Of a stretch of 64,000 nucleotides of DNA, positions 44,740 to 54,954 are shown one piece after another; within the stretch, counting starts at the first letter, position 1; every line of letters starts with the position of its first letter. Both the position numbers and the translations under genes were made by a program. The stretch is taken from NCBI GenBank assembly GCA_013368315.1, contig JAACJM010000023.1, positions 434,001 through 498,000 on the forward strand. The letters are read 5' to 3'. The stretch comes from Tetrapyrgos nigripes. Its lineage: Eukaryota > Basidiomycota > Agaricomycetes > Agaricales > Campanellaceae. Below the pieces are notes generated by a model. That model saw only the letters and a list, made by a program, of their open reading frames with translations, searched no databases and was not told where the DNA came from.

Positions 44740-46060
44740 ACATCCATTATACCATCAGTCCTCAGATTATATGCCTCAAATACGCTCAATTATACCACAG
44801 CATGCTCAGAAATGCTGCCTTCGGGGCAATATACTCCTCATTGGGGCACACACATATGTAAAAGAGCGAGAAAAAAAAAATATTGCATGGAAGCTCTCTA
44901 TGTAGGTACAATGTGCATATAACTATGCTTGTGCATAGCATAATAGAACATTAGTGGTGAGTGACAACCAGCTAACCCCCAAAGCTTGTTGTCCTACAGT
45001 CTCTAGCTCCTCCATACAGCTATGCTGAGACACCTACATAAAAGCCAGAATTTAGCAACGGATAGTGTGGAGAAGCATGATCTGCACCAAGGAAGAAAGC
45101 ATACACATCATCACTCAAATCTCCTGGAAAGAACGGCATAAGAGTCATTAGCTAGCGAAAGTTGTGAAAGAAAAGACTGAACATACCTGTGGGCTTCCAA
45201 CCTGCCACGTCACGCGTTAACACTGAAACGAAACCTGGTAGTACACAGTGAGCACATGTAAGGAGTGTCAAAGAAAGAATGTATAATTACCTGTAAGTTA
45301 TATTGGGTGCTGCCAGCCCAGGGAGAGACGCGGAAAAGGGGAGGGAAAAGGGAGGACATACAGACGACGGAGGAGGGGAGTAGAAGAAAGTTGAAGTTGA
45401 AGGGACTCCGATGTGTGATTTGTTTAAGTCCCATCAACGGTTACCGAGGGTTTGATGGTGGCTTTTAGCTATATAGTTTCCATTGCCGGTGTCTGGCTCC
45501 AAGCCGACATTGATTTTGAGTGTGTATAACCCTGTATAACCGAAATACCACGCGTATATTCGGAGGTAGGACTCGGTTTGTATGCCAGGGTATTTCAGAC
45601 ATACAAATACACCGGATATACCGAATATAGATCTTTAGTTTTACTGATGCTCGCCTCTCATGGCCATACCCTGCAGTCATGAAGGTGTGCAAATACATAA
45701 CTTGAAGCTGCGGTTACTTGGAAACTAGTGCCAGTCCTTGATCAATGAGTGGCTAACGCGCCACTAACAGTCAGTGACATCTAATGTGACCGCCTCGAAA
45801 CTCTGAGGAGGAGTAAATACTAGTAATCCAGTATAACTTCAGATGGAAAACAATCCCAACAGCGAGGAAAATTACCCTTCTTTGCCATACCAAAGGATGA
45901 ATCATGACATTAGGGTCTGTCAGAGTAGCTGATTCTGGCTGATCCGTGGTTTGATTCTGCGGGACGGTCAGAGTGCGGCTTTGCACGGCTTGTATGTATT
46001 ATGTAACATTTATTTGAACTCCGAAAATCATGAGATGATTATGAAAGCACGCATCTCAAC
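44740..46060. other. Intergenic, no gene recognised
   Basis: Short frames only. Sequences such as CCGAATATA and GTATAACC recur near 44430 and 45525-45630, suggesting old repeat debris. Confidence 0.3.
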
Positions 46061-46088
46061 GGCGCACAGGTGCGCCACCCCCGACTCC
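46061..46088 (+). repeat. Hairpin with CCCCGACTCC tail, copy 1
   Basis: GGCGCAC-AG-GTGCGCC (46061-46076) is a perfect 7 bp stem, followed by ACCCCCGACTCC. Hairpin plus conserved short tail is the form of Helitron termini, though the CTRR end typical of 3' termini is absent. Confidence 0.45.
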
Positions 46089-46100
46089 AGGTAAGTAGTA

Positions 46101-46138
46101 TTCTTAGCGGCGCAACTTGTGTGCCAGTCCCCGACTCC
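46101..46138 (+). repeat. Hairpin with CCCCGACTCC tail, copy 2
   Basis: TTCTTAGC then GGCGCAACTTGTGTGCC (imperfect stem), then AGTCCCCGACTCC. It shares the upstream TTCTTAGC and the 13 bp tail with the copy at 50738-50774. Confidence 0.45.
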
Positions 46139-46395
46139 GTTGTAAGCCCAATTGAACTCAGCAGCAGTTCATCAAGTTGAGGTTCGAAAATCAAGTCATT
46201 TGGTCATGGTGTTAAACTGGGTCAGACGTATATGCAAGTTCCCTGGACCCTGACAGTACTAGTACTCACTACTAGCAGCATAGCTCCAAAAACATTTCCA
46301 CTCATGCACCATAAAGCAGCCCACACAATTGACCAATTAACACTCTGCAGTATAGGACCATTACTCTCCATGTCTTCAAACTCAGGCCACCAATC

Positions 46396-46880
46396 TCATT
46401 CCTCCAAAAACTGCGGTCGATACAAATCAATGGGATCAAAAATTAGGATTTGTGATGATTGTTGGTTACATCCAGAGTCGGAATGAATTGATTGGTTCTG
46501 ACAGCACCCAGACTGAACCATTGAATATAAAACCTTTTCACCAAACAGATGACAAAAGCCCTCACTGAAAGCGCGGTCCATTACTTGACACTTTGCTTCA
46601 TATTCGTGAGCAAACAAGAAAGCTGTAGATGAAATTCTCTGAATAAAGTAGCTTTTCGGCAATAACATCGGCTTTGAAACGAGCTCTCAATATTTTAGAT
46701 TGCTTGTTCGGAGCTGTATGGTCTACTACATGCTGGTGGAGATGCAATAGGTCGATAGCAGACAAAAGTTGCAAGAGCTCTGACAACGTTGAGCAAGGAA
46801 TAATGGGCACACGCTGGCAGCAAGACCAAGGCATTGCGAGAGAGTCATGGTGGTAAAGCGTAGAAGGCAATGGAACACTG
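46396..46880 (-). pseudogene. Fragment of a Helitron N-terminal coding region
   Basis: Two overlapping frames encode pieces similar to the start of the neighbouring Helitron (50374-50036): APNKQSKILRAR against APNKQLKHTRAE, and GFCHLFGEKVLYSMV against GFSHLLGEKVLYAVI. The frame is broken and nothing downstream is present. Confidence 0.6.
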
Positions 46881-47224
46881 AAAACAATGACCTCATGCGG
46901 GAATCACCGTTTAAAATTTCAGAACCCGAATTTGTTGATTGATCGGTGGGACACGTCCCTCCTCCTGTCCCTTCGGTCCAGAGTTGGGGATAGGCATAGG
47001 CAGACTCGCTTTATTTACAGATATGTTTTATAACAAAGTAGTTGTACAGACATTCACTACAGAAATAAGTATTGTTACAGGTTTATGAGAAGCAGAAGAT
47101 AGACGAGGAAGAGAAACGAGAAGTGTTAAAGGTTTACAATTACAAGTCCACAACATCGGGAACCAAAAATGAGAAACGGAATCATGAAGTTAAGTAAGTA
47201 GGTGAGGAAAATAAGTGAAGAAAG
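46881..47224. other. Short non-coding spacer inside the Helitron nest
   Basis: This 340 bp stretch holds no recognisable coding sequence. It separates the N-terminal fragment at 46396-46880 from the truncated end of the next Helitron gene. Confidence 0.3.
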
Positions 47225-50200
47225 TCAAACATCAATTAGAACTTGGAAATTGATGTCAGGGTCTCGAATAGGAAGATGTATAGAGTTCGTATCAGGTTCA
47301 AACTCGGATCTGGAATTGACTTCATGCGGATACCCAAATCTACAGGCTGAACCAGGCAGTCTCCCTTTGAAACAGACACCTTGGCAACGATGACGCTGTA
47401 CTCTTTCGCCGACTTTTTTGTGCTCATATTGAAAGGTATCATCCCATTTAGTTGCAACGTCCGGATGTGAATACTCATTGATAGAAGGTGGGATTGGAGG
47501 CCTCTCTGCATGAGGTTCAATATTTTTATCATCATAGTATTCAATGTCCGGCAAATGATGCCAAATGAGGCGATCAAAAAAGTCACAAAAGCGGCATTCA
47601 AATTCAGGATCATTGCGCATTCTTGCATGTATGTCTCCAGGGTTCATGCCTCCGGCAAGCCAGATTTCAAAGTGTCCATGGAATTCTCCTCGCTCTGTCA
47701 ATTCGAGTGTACCATAAAAAGCTCTGAGTTTGCCAAATAATCCCCCAGCTTCAGATGATCGTCTTTTGTCAAAATCCCACCCTAATAAATGTTGAAATGC
47801 CATCTTGAATGCGAATTGGAAGAAATCAGTGCCAGCGACGGGATCACAGGCAAGTCAGTGAGCACGCTGATATCTGGAAACTAGTTCTGGGAACATTTCA
47901 TTCAAATCCACAGAGGTATCACCATAGATAACTTGGAAAATTGGATTGTGCACAGCACAAGGATTGAACGTAAAAAATAATTGTGGAAGACCAAAGTACG
48001 CAAAATAAGAACGGATCTCATTTTGAGTGTGTACCTGTGCTGATTGTGAACCCAGAATTTTAGCAGCAACAGCGTTGACTTTTCTCAATAGCTGAAAACC
48101 AATTTTGTCTTGACACGACATTGATTGAAGATACCCTTCCTTTTCAACTCGCTTAGCAAGTATATCAAGAGTTTCCGATGTCAGGGAATCGAAAGTGTTG
48201 GCAACAGAGGTCAGCGACCGGCTAGAAGTGGTCAAATGGACACGGAGATGAGCACAGCGTCGTTGCATGATTCCGAATATCACGAAGAGAAAGGAGTAAT
48301 GATGCCGTATAGATCTGTCATTCAAATTCATCAAGTAGTTCACGTGGGTTTCAAAGGTTACAAACGGTCTATGATCTCAGTCCTCAAAACCTCCAGTACC
48401 CAAAGGAAACAATGTAGGGAACATACCACATATCAAATCCGGATTGTTATATTCAGAGACGAAAGAGTAGCTGTGATGGATGGCAAGATCAGGTATTGAC
48501 CAATCGTGATTTGTATTCACATTCCGTAAAGCAGAAGAAATCATTAACTGAGCAGGGATTTTGGTACATTCAGGATTGTGTACACCAAGATGTTCTAGAA
48601 TGGCTTCTCGGTGCTCGGAAAAAGGTTCTAAGTTATCAGAAACAGCGTCAGGATCCAGAAATGCTGCGTTCGGATGCTCAGAAAAGCATGAGGATTCTTG
48701 ATCAAAAATGGCATGAGCATCCGAGGCGTGATCGTAAACGATGCGTTCTTGCAGACCGGGTAAAATATCGTTTTCCGGATACATATTCAAGATGGCGGCA
48801 CAAGGAGGAGGAGGAAGTCTGTGATATAAACGGTTGTGCAGGAAAAGAAAATTCAATAGTCTCCAAATGACTGATTTACGCACTATTAGCTGCTTCAGTT
48901 GTTGTAATTCTTGCAGTGTCAGTTTTTTGGGACCCACGAAGACTACGCTGATCATGTTATTGAGATCGTTGGGGGTCCAAGGTAGAACGTTAGCTGTAGA
49001 ATCAGTGTTTAATTCAAATGCGCAAGCATTACAGTGAAGTACACGCGGTTGATCTTCATCAAGCGAACCATAGAGACACAAGACATGCACTGTAGTGTGG
49101 TAAATTGCACATACCATTTCTTCTGCCCAACTGATATTCAAATCCCGTAGATCGAACGGCAATTCACCTCTATACAAATTATTGACAAGTGATAAGGCAA
49201 GTAACCTGGTTTTTGAAAGCGATGAGATACACAGATTACACAAATACACTCTGAGACCGTCATCAGTGAAAAGCACACCCTTTTTTGAGAGCAACGCGCC
49301 ATTTAAAGAGGAGTCGGCATGAGTGAAAGTATCTGGAGAAGCATGAGACTTGATAAAAGGATCCACTTGTTTCAACAGTGCGAGACTAGGAAAATCAGAT
49401 ACAGTGATAAACTGGCCTGAGTGTTCAAAGTCATCACAACCACAACAAGCACAACATCGAGGAGGGACATAGATGGTTTTCTGATGGTAAGCGGACGTGC
49501 TGCTCAATATAGTAGAGAGGGGTACTTCTTGAGGCCAGCTCTCTCTTTGTTCCAAGAAATCCAGCATGTACAAATCTGGTTGATCAAATGTAGGAGCATG
49601 TAGATGTTGCAGTTGTGTGTCTGAAACAATGTGATTGTCATCGCCATATTCAAACAACCTATCGGTAATTGGGCCAAAGGTGCGAGCAAGAACTTTGCGA
49701 ATAATCGAAAATCGATCTTCGGAGGGAAAAGAAAAACAAGAAGTATCAGGATAATAAAACAAAAACATTTGAGCGAGATCTTCATCACATAAACTTGACA
49801 ACATCTTCATGCGAGCGGCAAAAAATCGGGATACAACATCTGAGAGAACTTTTGATTGACTTTGAAAATCTTGAGTGTGAATCCGGTATTCAACACTTTC
49901 ATATCTCGTTCTTGTTTTGACTGGGATTGTCATGGCAAGTTGAGGGAGATAATCCAGCGACTCAAATGAATGGCTAATAAAGTCAGCACTGTGATCACTC
50001 AGAAGCCAATGATCGCGATCTGCATACACACCAGGTCAGATTACGGCGTACAGCACCTTCTCCCCAAGGAGATGACTAAAGCCTGGTCCGAGTTTCTGGT
50101 CTACAAACAGGTACTTTGTATGGTATTGATGCTCAGCGGTAGGTAACAATTCGGTGTTACTCATAGAGAAATTGTCAACAACAAATCTAGCAATCTGTTC

Positions 50201-50374
50201 AGCTCGCGTATGTTTCAGTTGTTTATTGGGCGCATAGCGATTGATTCGATGTTGTATTTGACAAAGGTCCAGGACAGGCAGTTGTTCCAAATATTGAGAC
50301 AGACTCTCAGTTGGAAGAGAAAGAAGGATAGGATCAGCAGCAGCAGCTTCACAAAGGTAATCAACGAGTCTCAT
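47225..50374 (-). pseudogene. Helitron Rep protein, truncated, three in-frame TGA codons
   Basis: One minus-strand frame of 1050 codons is interrupted only by TGA at 50036-50038, 48377-48379 and 47855-47857. It encodes, in order, an N-terminal segment with APNKQLKHTRAEQ, a cysteine-bearing region (RCCACCGCDDF, VYLCNLC, LHCNACAFEL) of the DUF6570 type found in fungal Helitrons, GMFPTLFPLGTGGFED, and the Rep N-domain with LPQLFFTFNPCAVHNPIF. The HUH motif is RGEFHGHFEIWLAGGMNP, and a cysteine-containing region follows (RCQGVCFKGRLPGSACRFGY). It ends at INFQ, before the catalytic YxxDYxxK motif and the whole helicase. It cannot transpose by itself. Each TGA stands where a CGA arginine codon would fit. 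Confidence 0.88.
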
Positions 50375-51225
50375 GGCGGATGGTGATGAACGAATTCTGA
50401 GATGAGGCGGATTGATATATAACTATTTTTTTTTCCAATTTCCAATCCAATGATTGCTATGGAACTGCAGAGAACGACGGAGAATTAGGAACAAGTCACA
50501 TGAAAGCTGTTCCCGCGGATCAATTTATCAATCATCAAGAACTGCGCGTACAGCCTGGTACTGGTGTGTGCTATACCATAAAATAGTTCACCATGAGCAG
50601 CAAATACACAGCTTGAAAGAAGCCGACAACGAGTTCTCGCTGTTGCACAGGTAGTAGAAAAATGGACATCTTCCGGAGATCTCCAGTGAGATTCAAACTC
50701 TGCTCGGCAGTGATGGCAGCTCCACTCGGTTGGACATTCTTAGCAGCGCATTTCATGCGCCAGTCCCCGACTCCTTATTAATGAGAGTAAGGTTTTTAAC
50801 AAGGAAATTCTGTTCGGCTTTCAGTACGATGCGTATTGGCTGTCATTTTAAGATAGGTACAGCTGGTACCAATACTAGGTCCTATGTGCAGATCTCGTTC
50901 CAGCGGCCCATTGTTACCAGTTCGCGCAGGCCACCTCGTTCCCTCACAATCTGAGGGAACGGGTTCATGTGACTGGTACCCTTTGTACCCTCTTTTCTGC
51001 AGCGAAATGGGTAGGTTACTTGAACGTTGGTTAATAACAAGAGGTTTTCCACGAGAGTAAGTCTTTCAGCAAGGAAATTGGCAATGAAGCTAGCTGTTGT
51101 CATTTCGAAGTAGACGAAACTATTGGTACAATTTGTAGATGATTCAATGACTAAAAGGAAGTGAAACTACTGGTACAGCTAGTAAAGAAAATACCATAAA
51201 GAAAGTACCAACGAAAACCTTATAC
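50375..51225. other. Spacer between Helitron and neighbour gene
   Basis: Non-coding. It contains the third hairpin (50741-50774). Two imperfect copies of a block (TAAGGTTTTTAACAAGGAAATTC near 50789 and TAAGTCTTTCAGCAAGGAAATTG near 51058) frame about 270 bp. Confidence 0.35.
50741..50774 (+). repeat. Hairpin with CCCCGACTCC tail, copy 3
   Basis: GCGCAT-TTC-ATGCGC (50746-50760), then CAGTCCCCGACTCC, preceded by ATTCTTAGCA. It lies about 370 bp upstream of the Helitron Rep start at 50374 and in the same orientation as the two copies at 46061-46138, so these repeats bracket that Helitron directly. Confidence 0.45.
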
Positions 51226-52867
51226 TCATTTCTTTTTCGTTGGACTCTTGGTAGACGCACTCTGGTTACTAGTAGACTTGGTTTTTTTGGGAGGAGGATC
51301 TTCATCTGAGTCGGTTGTAATGGATTCGGCTTGTTGCTGAATACTGCCGGTAGCGGTGGAGGTGGACCCAATGTCGGAGTCAGCAATGCCAGAATGAGAT
51401 CTTCCTTCAACGGCCAAGGATCATTTGGAAGGTGAAATCGCTGGAACAGAAGGCAAAATGATGGCGGAGATGACAGAAGGATCGGGTGGCAGAAGGTTGT
51501 TGTAAAATTCGTTGTAAAAGAGCCCAAGAGCCGATTCAGTTTCGGGTAGAACGAAGAGGTCGGTAAGGATGGCTTGGCCGTTATGGGAATCAGGAAATTT
51601 ATATCTGGATAAATTGAGCCTTGAACGTGTGATTAAAAATACATTACTTACAGATTGCAATAAAATTTCATGGCTACTTTCTTCCCGTCGCTAAGCTTAG
51701 CCTTATACTCAGAAGGGTGGATCTTGTTACCCAAACCATCGACGAAGTTTGACTCGGATCGGGAGAAGAACATTGTCTTTGGCAGCGTTTTCGAACTTGC
51801 CGTTGTCATCAGGCATTTGAGATAAATACCAACGACCATCGGCTATGAAAGCGATATTGAGATATCAAACACAGGGAAAGATAATTGCCACAAACCTGGT
51901 TTCAGTTGAAATCGTTGACTGATAAAATCAAGTACTCGAACCTCTTCAGGAGAGGATGCAGTGGCTGCGGTGTCTGTCAGGATATACAAAGACATCATAG
52001 AGCACATGTGCCGCACATACCTTGTTGATCGAACTCATCATCGTCATCGGCAACAGACGTGAAAGCAGCGATCTTGTCAACTGTCAAAGGCGGAGGAACA
52101 GAAACGGATTGTTTGTTCTCAGATTCAAAGAGAAAAGGGGTTTGAAGTAGAAGTTGCCATGTGTCTTTGGAGTCTTTGAATCTGTAGTAGCTCACTGATA
52201 GGTTATAGATAGGACATGTTAGTGATACATAGGTAAAACTTAGAAGATAAGAAGATAAGTACCTTGTCCCTTCGCACCTGAAGAAAAGGTTTGATCCCAA
52301 TTCAAACGCATGATAGCTTTCGTCATTTCGAACTTGACGTTGGAGTGTTTGGTGATCCTCGATACAGATGTGAGAAGAGCTTTTGTGACAGTGAGTGGCT
52401 CTGCAGAGATCCTGCCTCGGCACTTTTTGATTCTGTCGAGAGTATACTGTGGAAGGTGTGAAGAGGTGAAAACTGTAACTAATGTGGTGAGCAACATACC
52501 GAGTCGCCAGTGAGATTGAAGTAAGGATTCAATCTATCGACGTTGTTGCCAGCCAAATGAGCACAGACAGCAAAGGTGGCAAGCTTCGTCCCTTTGTTGA
52601 TTTGGAACGAGTCCTTTTTGAACATGTGAGGGGTGTACAATTTGATGGTTTCCTTATCGTCAGGAACCAAGTCAGGATGAGCAAGGACCAAGGCAATAGC
52701 CGCTGATTGGGGATCAAGATGGGTAAGAAGGCTGAGAGTTGACAGCTCTGGGTCAATTAGTATCGTTAGAACATTGATTAGACGGTAGCAAAAAGAGACA
52801 TACTAGATACGGAGGCGTTGACCATTACAGTATCAACATCAGCAGTAGGTAGCGTAGAAGGAGACAT
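51226..52867 (-). CDS. Unknown multi-exon gene, acidic then lysine-rich C-terminus
   Basis: Starts MSPSTLPTADVDTVMVNASV at 52867. Later exons include LLTHLDPQSAAIALVLAHPD, FKKDSFQINKGTKLATFAVC, RIKKCRGRISAEPLTVTKAL, KHSNVKFEMTKAIMRLNWDQ, YYRFKDSKDTWQLLLQTPFL and the RYKFPDSHNGQAILTDLFVL exon. The tail is TDSDEDPPPKKTKSTSNQSA then KSPTKKK, probably a nuclear localisation signal. Exon edges are approximate (introns near 52790, 52490, 52230, 51990, 51880 and 51650). An in-frame TGA at 51421-51423 splits the last exon (AISPSK, stop, SLAVEGRSHS). It is again explicable as CGA to TGA. No known domain was recognised. It sits among Helitron pieces on the same strand and may be Helitron cargo. Confidence 0.5.
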
Positions 52868-53190
52868 CACAATAAGGATGTGAGGAGAACTAAGACAAGA
52901 AATTGAGACGCTGAGAACTAAAGGTATATAAGGCTCCGATAAGAAAGATAGAAAGTTGCAAATTAAAATCTGCAAAAGTGGTGATGCTGAATCGAGAACA
53001 TGGTCTAGGCTACAGGAATTTGAAAGAATAGAGGCTGGATATAAAGTCAGCCGATGTTAGAATGAACAGAGATGATAGTGAAAAACAGCTGATGCCGGAA
53101 TGAAAAGTGAAGCTAGGAATTTTGAAATATAACAATGCAGGCTCACAAGTTAGACGAGCCTGAACTCAGTAGACCAGTTGTAACGAATGG
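52868..53190. other. Promoter region of the unknown gene
   Basis: Non-coding spacer of about 320 bp. Contains AGGCTCGT/ACGAGCCT words (53138-53162) in an inverted arrangement. Confidence 0.3.
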
Positions 53191-54800
53191 TCAATAGATT
53201 GTAGAAATGATAGATAAGGGGATATAGTAGATAGAAATCGGATGAGGATGTGAAGCATGGGTAAGAGTTGACAGCGAGACAAAAGTGTCGCAACATGATG
53301 ATGGTAACAGAATGAGATTGGAAATCGCTGTTTGAAAAGTTGTTGCCAGGGCCGGCTGATTGAATAACGGAATACACGAAGGTTGTGGGGAAGTGGCAGC
53401 TACTGCAACAATTTGTACAAAAGAAGTGAACGGTGGTAAAGACCGGTCAGAAGGCTGCAGATTTCCATTTTGAGACTGACCATCATAGAAATAAGTTGCA
53501 TCCGACAAATAAATCTTTGAAGTGAAATGAGAGCTGCCCAAAAGCACGACCACACAAAGTCTGTAGACAATAGGGAGGTGATCAAAAATGTTGATGCAGT
53601 CAGATATTTGAAAGAGATCGTGATGAGGTTGCGGAGCTAGTTCAATGAGAATAAAGGGGGGTAGACAATCTAGCAGAGGAGATAGTGGATTTAAGTGACA
53701 TTTGTGTGGTTGATCCAATCTTTGTGGGCAGATCGTCAAACCAAAAGTATTGGATCAGTTGACGACGTTTGAAAACCAATGTTGAACTGTCAATGACTGT
53801 GTATGAGAAGCATTTGTGCCAAAAAGCAGGGTATTATTAGTCGGTATAAGAGAAAGAGGAATAGTGAAATTTGCAATAAATTCTGTATTATGACGCAGAA
53901 AGGCAAAAGGTACAAGACATTGGTGATTGAAAGTGAGGGGTACAGTGAAAAGTTCCAAGATTGATGAGCATGAAGCCATACGGGCTCCTGTGCAAACAAA
54001 TTGGGATGGACTGTAAGCTGTGAGGTAATCACGAAATTTCTCATGCAAACAGTTCGTTGTGGAAGTGGAGGAAACCACGCTCTGGTGTATATTTTGGTCC
54101 ATGAAGAGTGCATGCAGTGAAGAGGTATGTATAGATACATTTCGCCATTTTTCTTGAAATTCAGGTGTGGCTTCTCGGTAAATGTATGTAAACAGAGTCA
54201 ATGCAGTATCATAAGCGCAAGACCAGTTCTGACTATCCCAAACACATCCAGGCATGTTTGAAATGTGGTTTGAAGCAGGTGAAAGAAATAGTGAGGATTG
54301 AGGAATTTCAGTTTTCTGCTGAATATCCAATTTTTGTGATGGCTGGCGCAAGGAAGAAGGGCAAGGGGGATCGGATTGTGATCTTTTCCTTTTGGTGGGA
54401 ATATTGTTTCGCTTGACCGAGAATTTGATTTGAAGAGAAATGGGTAAGTGCTCGCCTTCAATATCAGGCACAGAAACAGTGTCAGCAGCGAGAAAATTCC
54501 ATTGGACCAGAGTGTTGTGTTCAAGGGTGTCAAGACGCTGGTATTCGTGACGCAAATCCAAAGACAATTTGGGAGTGTTCAAGTCCTGCAATTCAATCTC
54601 TTCTAGAAGGAACAGTCCAGATCTGTGTGTAGCTCGTGATGCAGAAACATAAGCAGCAGCTGGGCCATCTTTGAAAGACGCTAAGACAGGATCCATCATT
54701 TGACCTTGTGCAAAATGTGCTGTGATAGTGGCTGAAGATTGGAGAGGGAGTTGTTTACGGAAACATTTTAATTTCCGAGGCACTCCATTTTCGAGAGTAC
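53191..54800 (-). pseudogene. Helitron helicase C-terminus fused to USP-like cysteine peptidase
   Basis: A continuous minus-strand frame broken only by TGA at 53755-53757 (VVN, stop, SNTFGL). The N-terminal part is the end of a PIF1-type helicase: RKLKCFRKQLPLQSSATITA, HFAQGQMMDPVL (motif V) and AAYVSASRATHRSGLFLLEE (motif VI). A basic linker (PTKRKRSQSD) follows. Then comes NWSCAYDTALTLFTYIY, like the catalytic Cys box of ubiquitin-specific-type peptidases, and about 150 residues further SSHFTSKIYLSDATYFYDGQ, like their His box. Some plant and fungal Helitrons are known to carry extra peptidase domains (OTU, for instance); the USP-like reading is my inference. The upstream part of this helicase is separated from it by the 5.8 kb block at 54808-60629. 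Confidence 0.7.
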
Positions 54801-54954
54801 CTAGGCCGCTGGGAGGTGGAATTCCACAGGGAATTGATGGTGGAATTTGATCCGAACGGCTAGATATCAAGGAGATAACGTCAATCTAAGGCTTTAGATA
54901 AACAATGCAATACTATTGCGTGTCCCTCCTTCCACATCGTCAACGACAACTGCT

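Noticed and set aside
44358..44922. Overlapping open frames of 130-170 codons
   Set aside because: They run through the 34 bp inverted repeat, which produces matching peptides on both strands; no conserved domain.
47855..50038. In-frame TGA codons as possible recoding (selenocysteine or readthrough)
   Set aside because: Agaricomycetes are not known to use TGA as a sense codon, nearby genes use TGA as stop, and the sites fit CGA mutation in decaying transposons.
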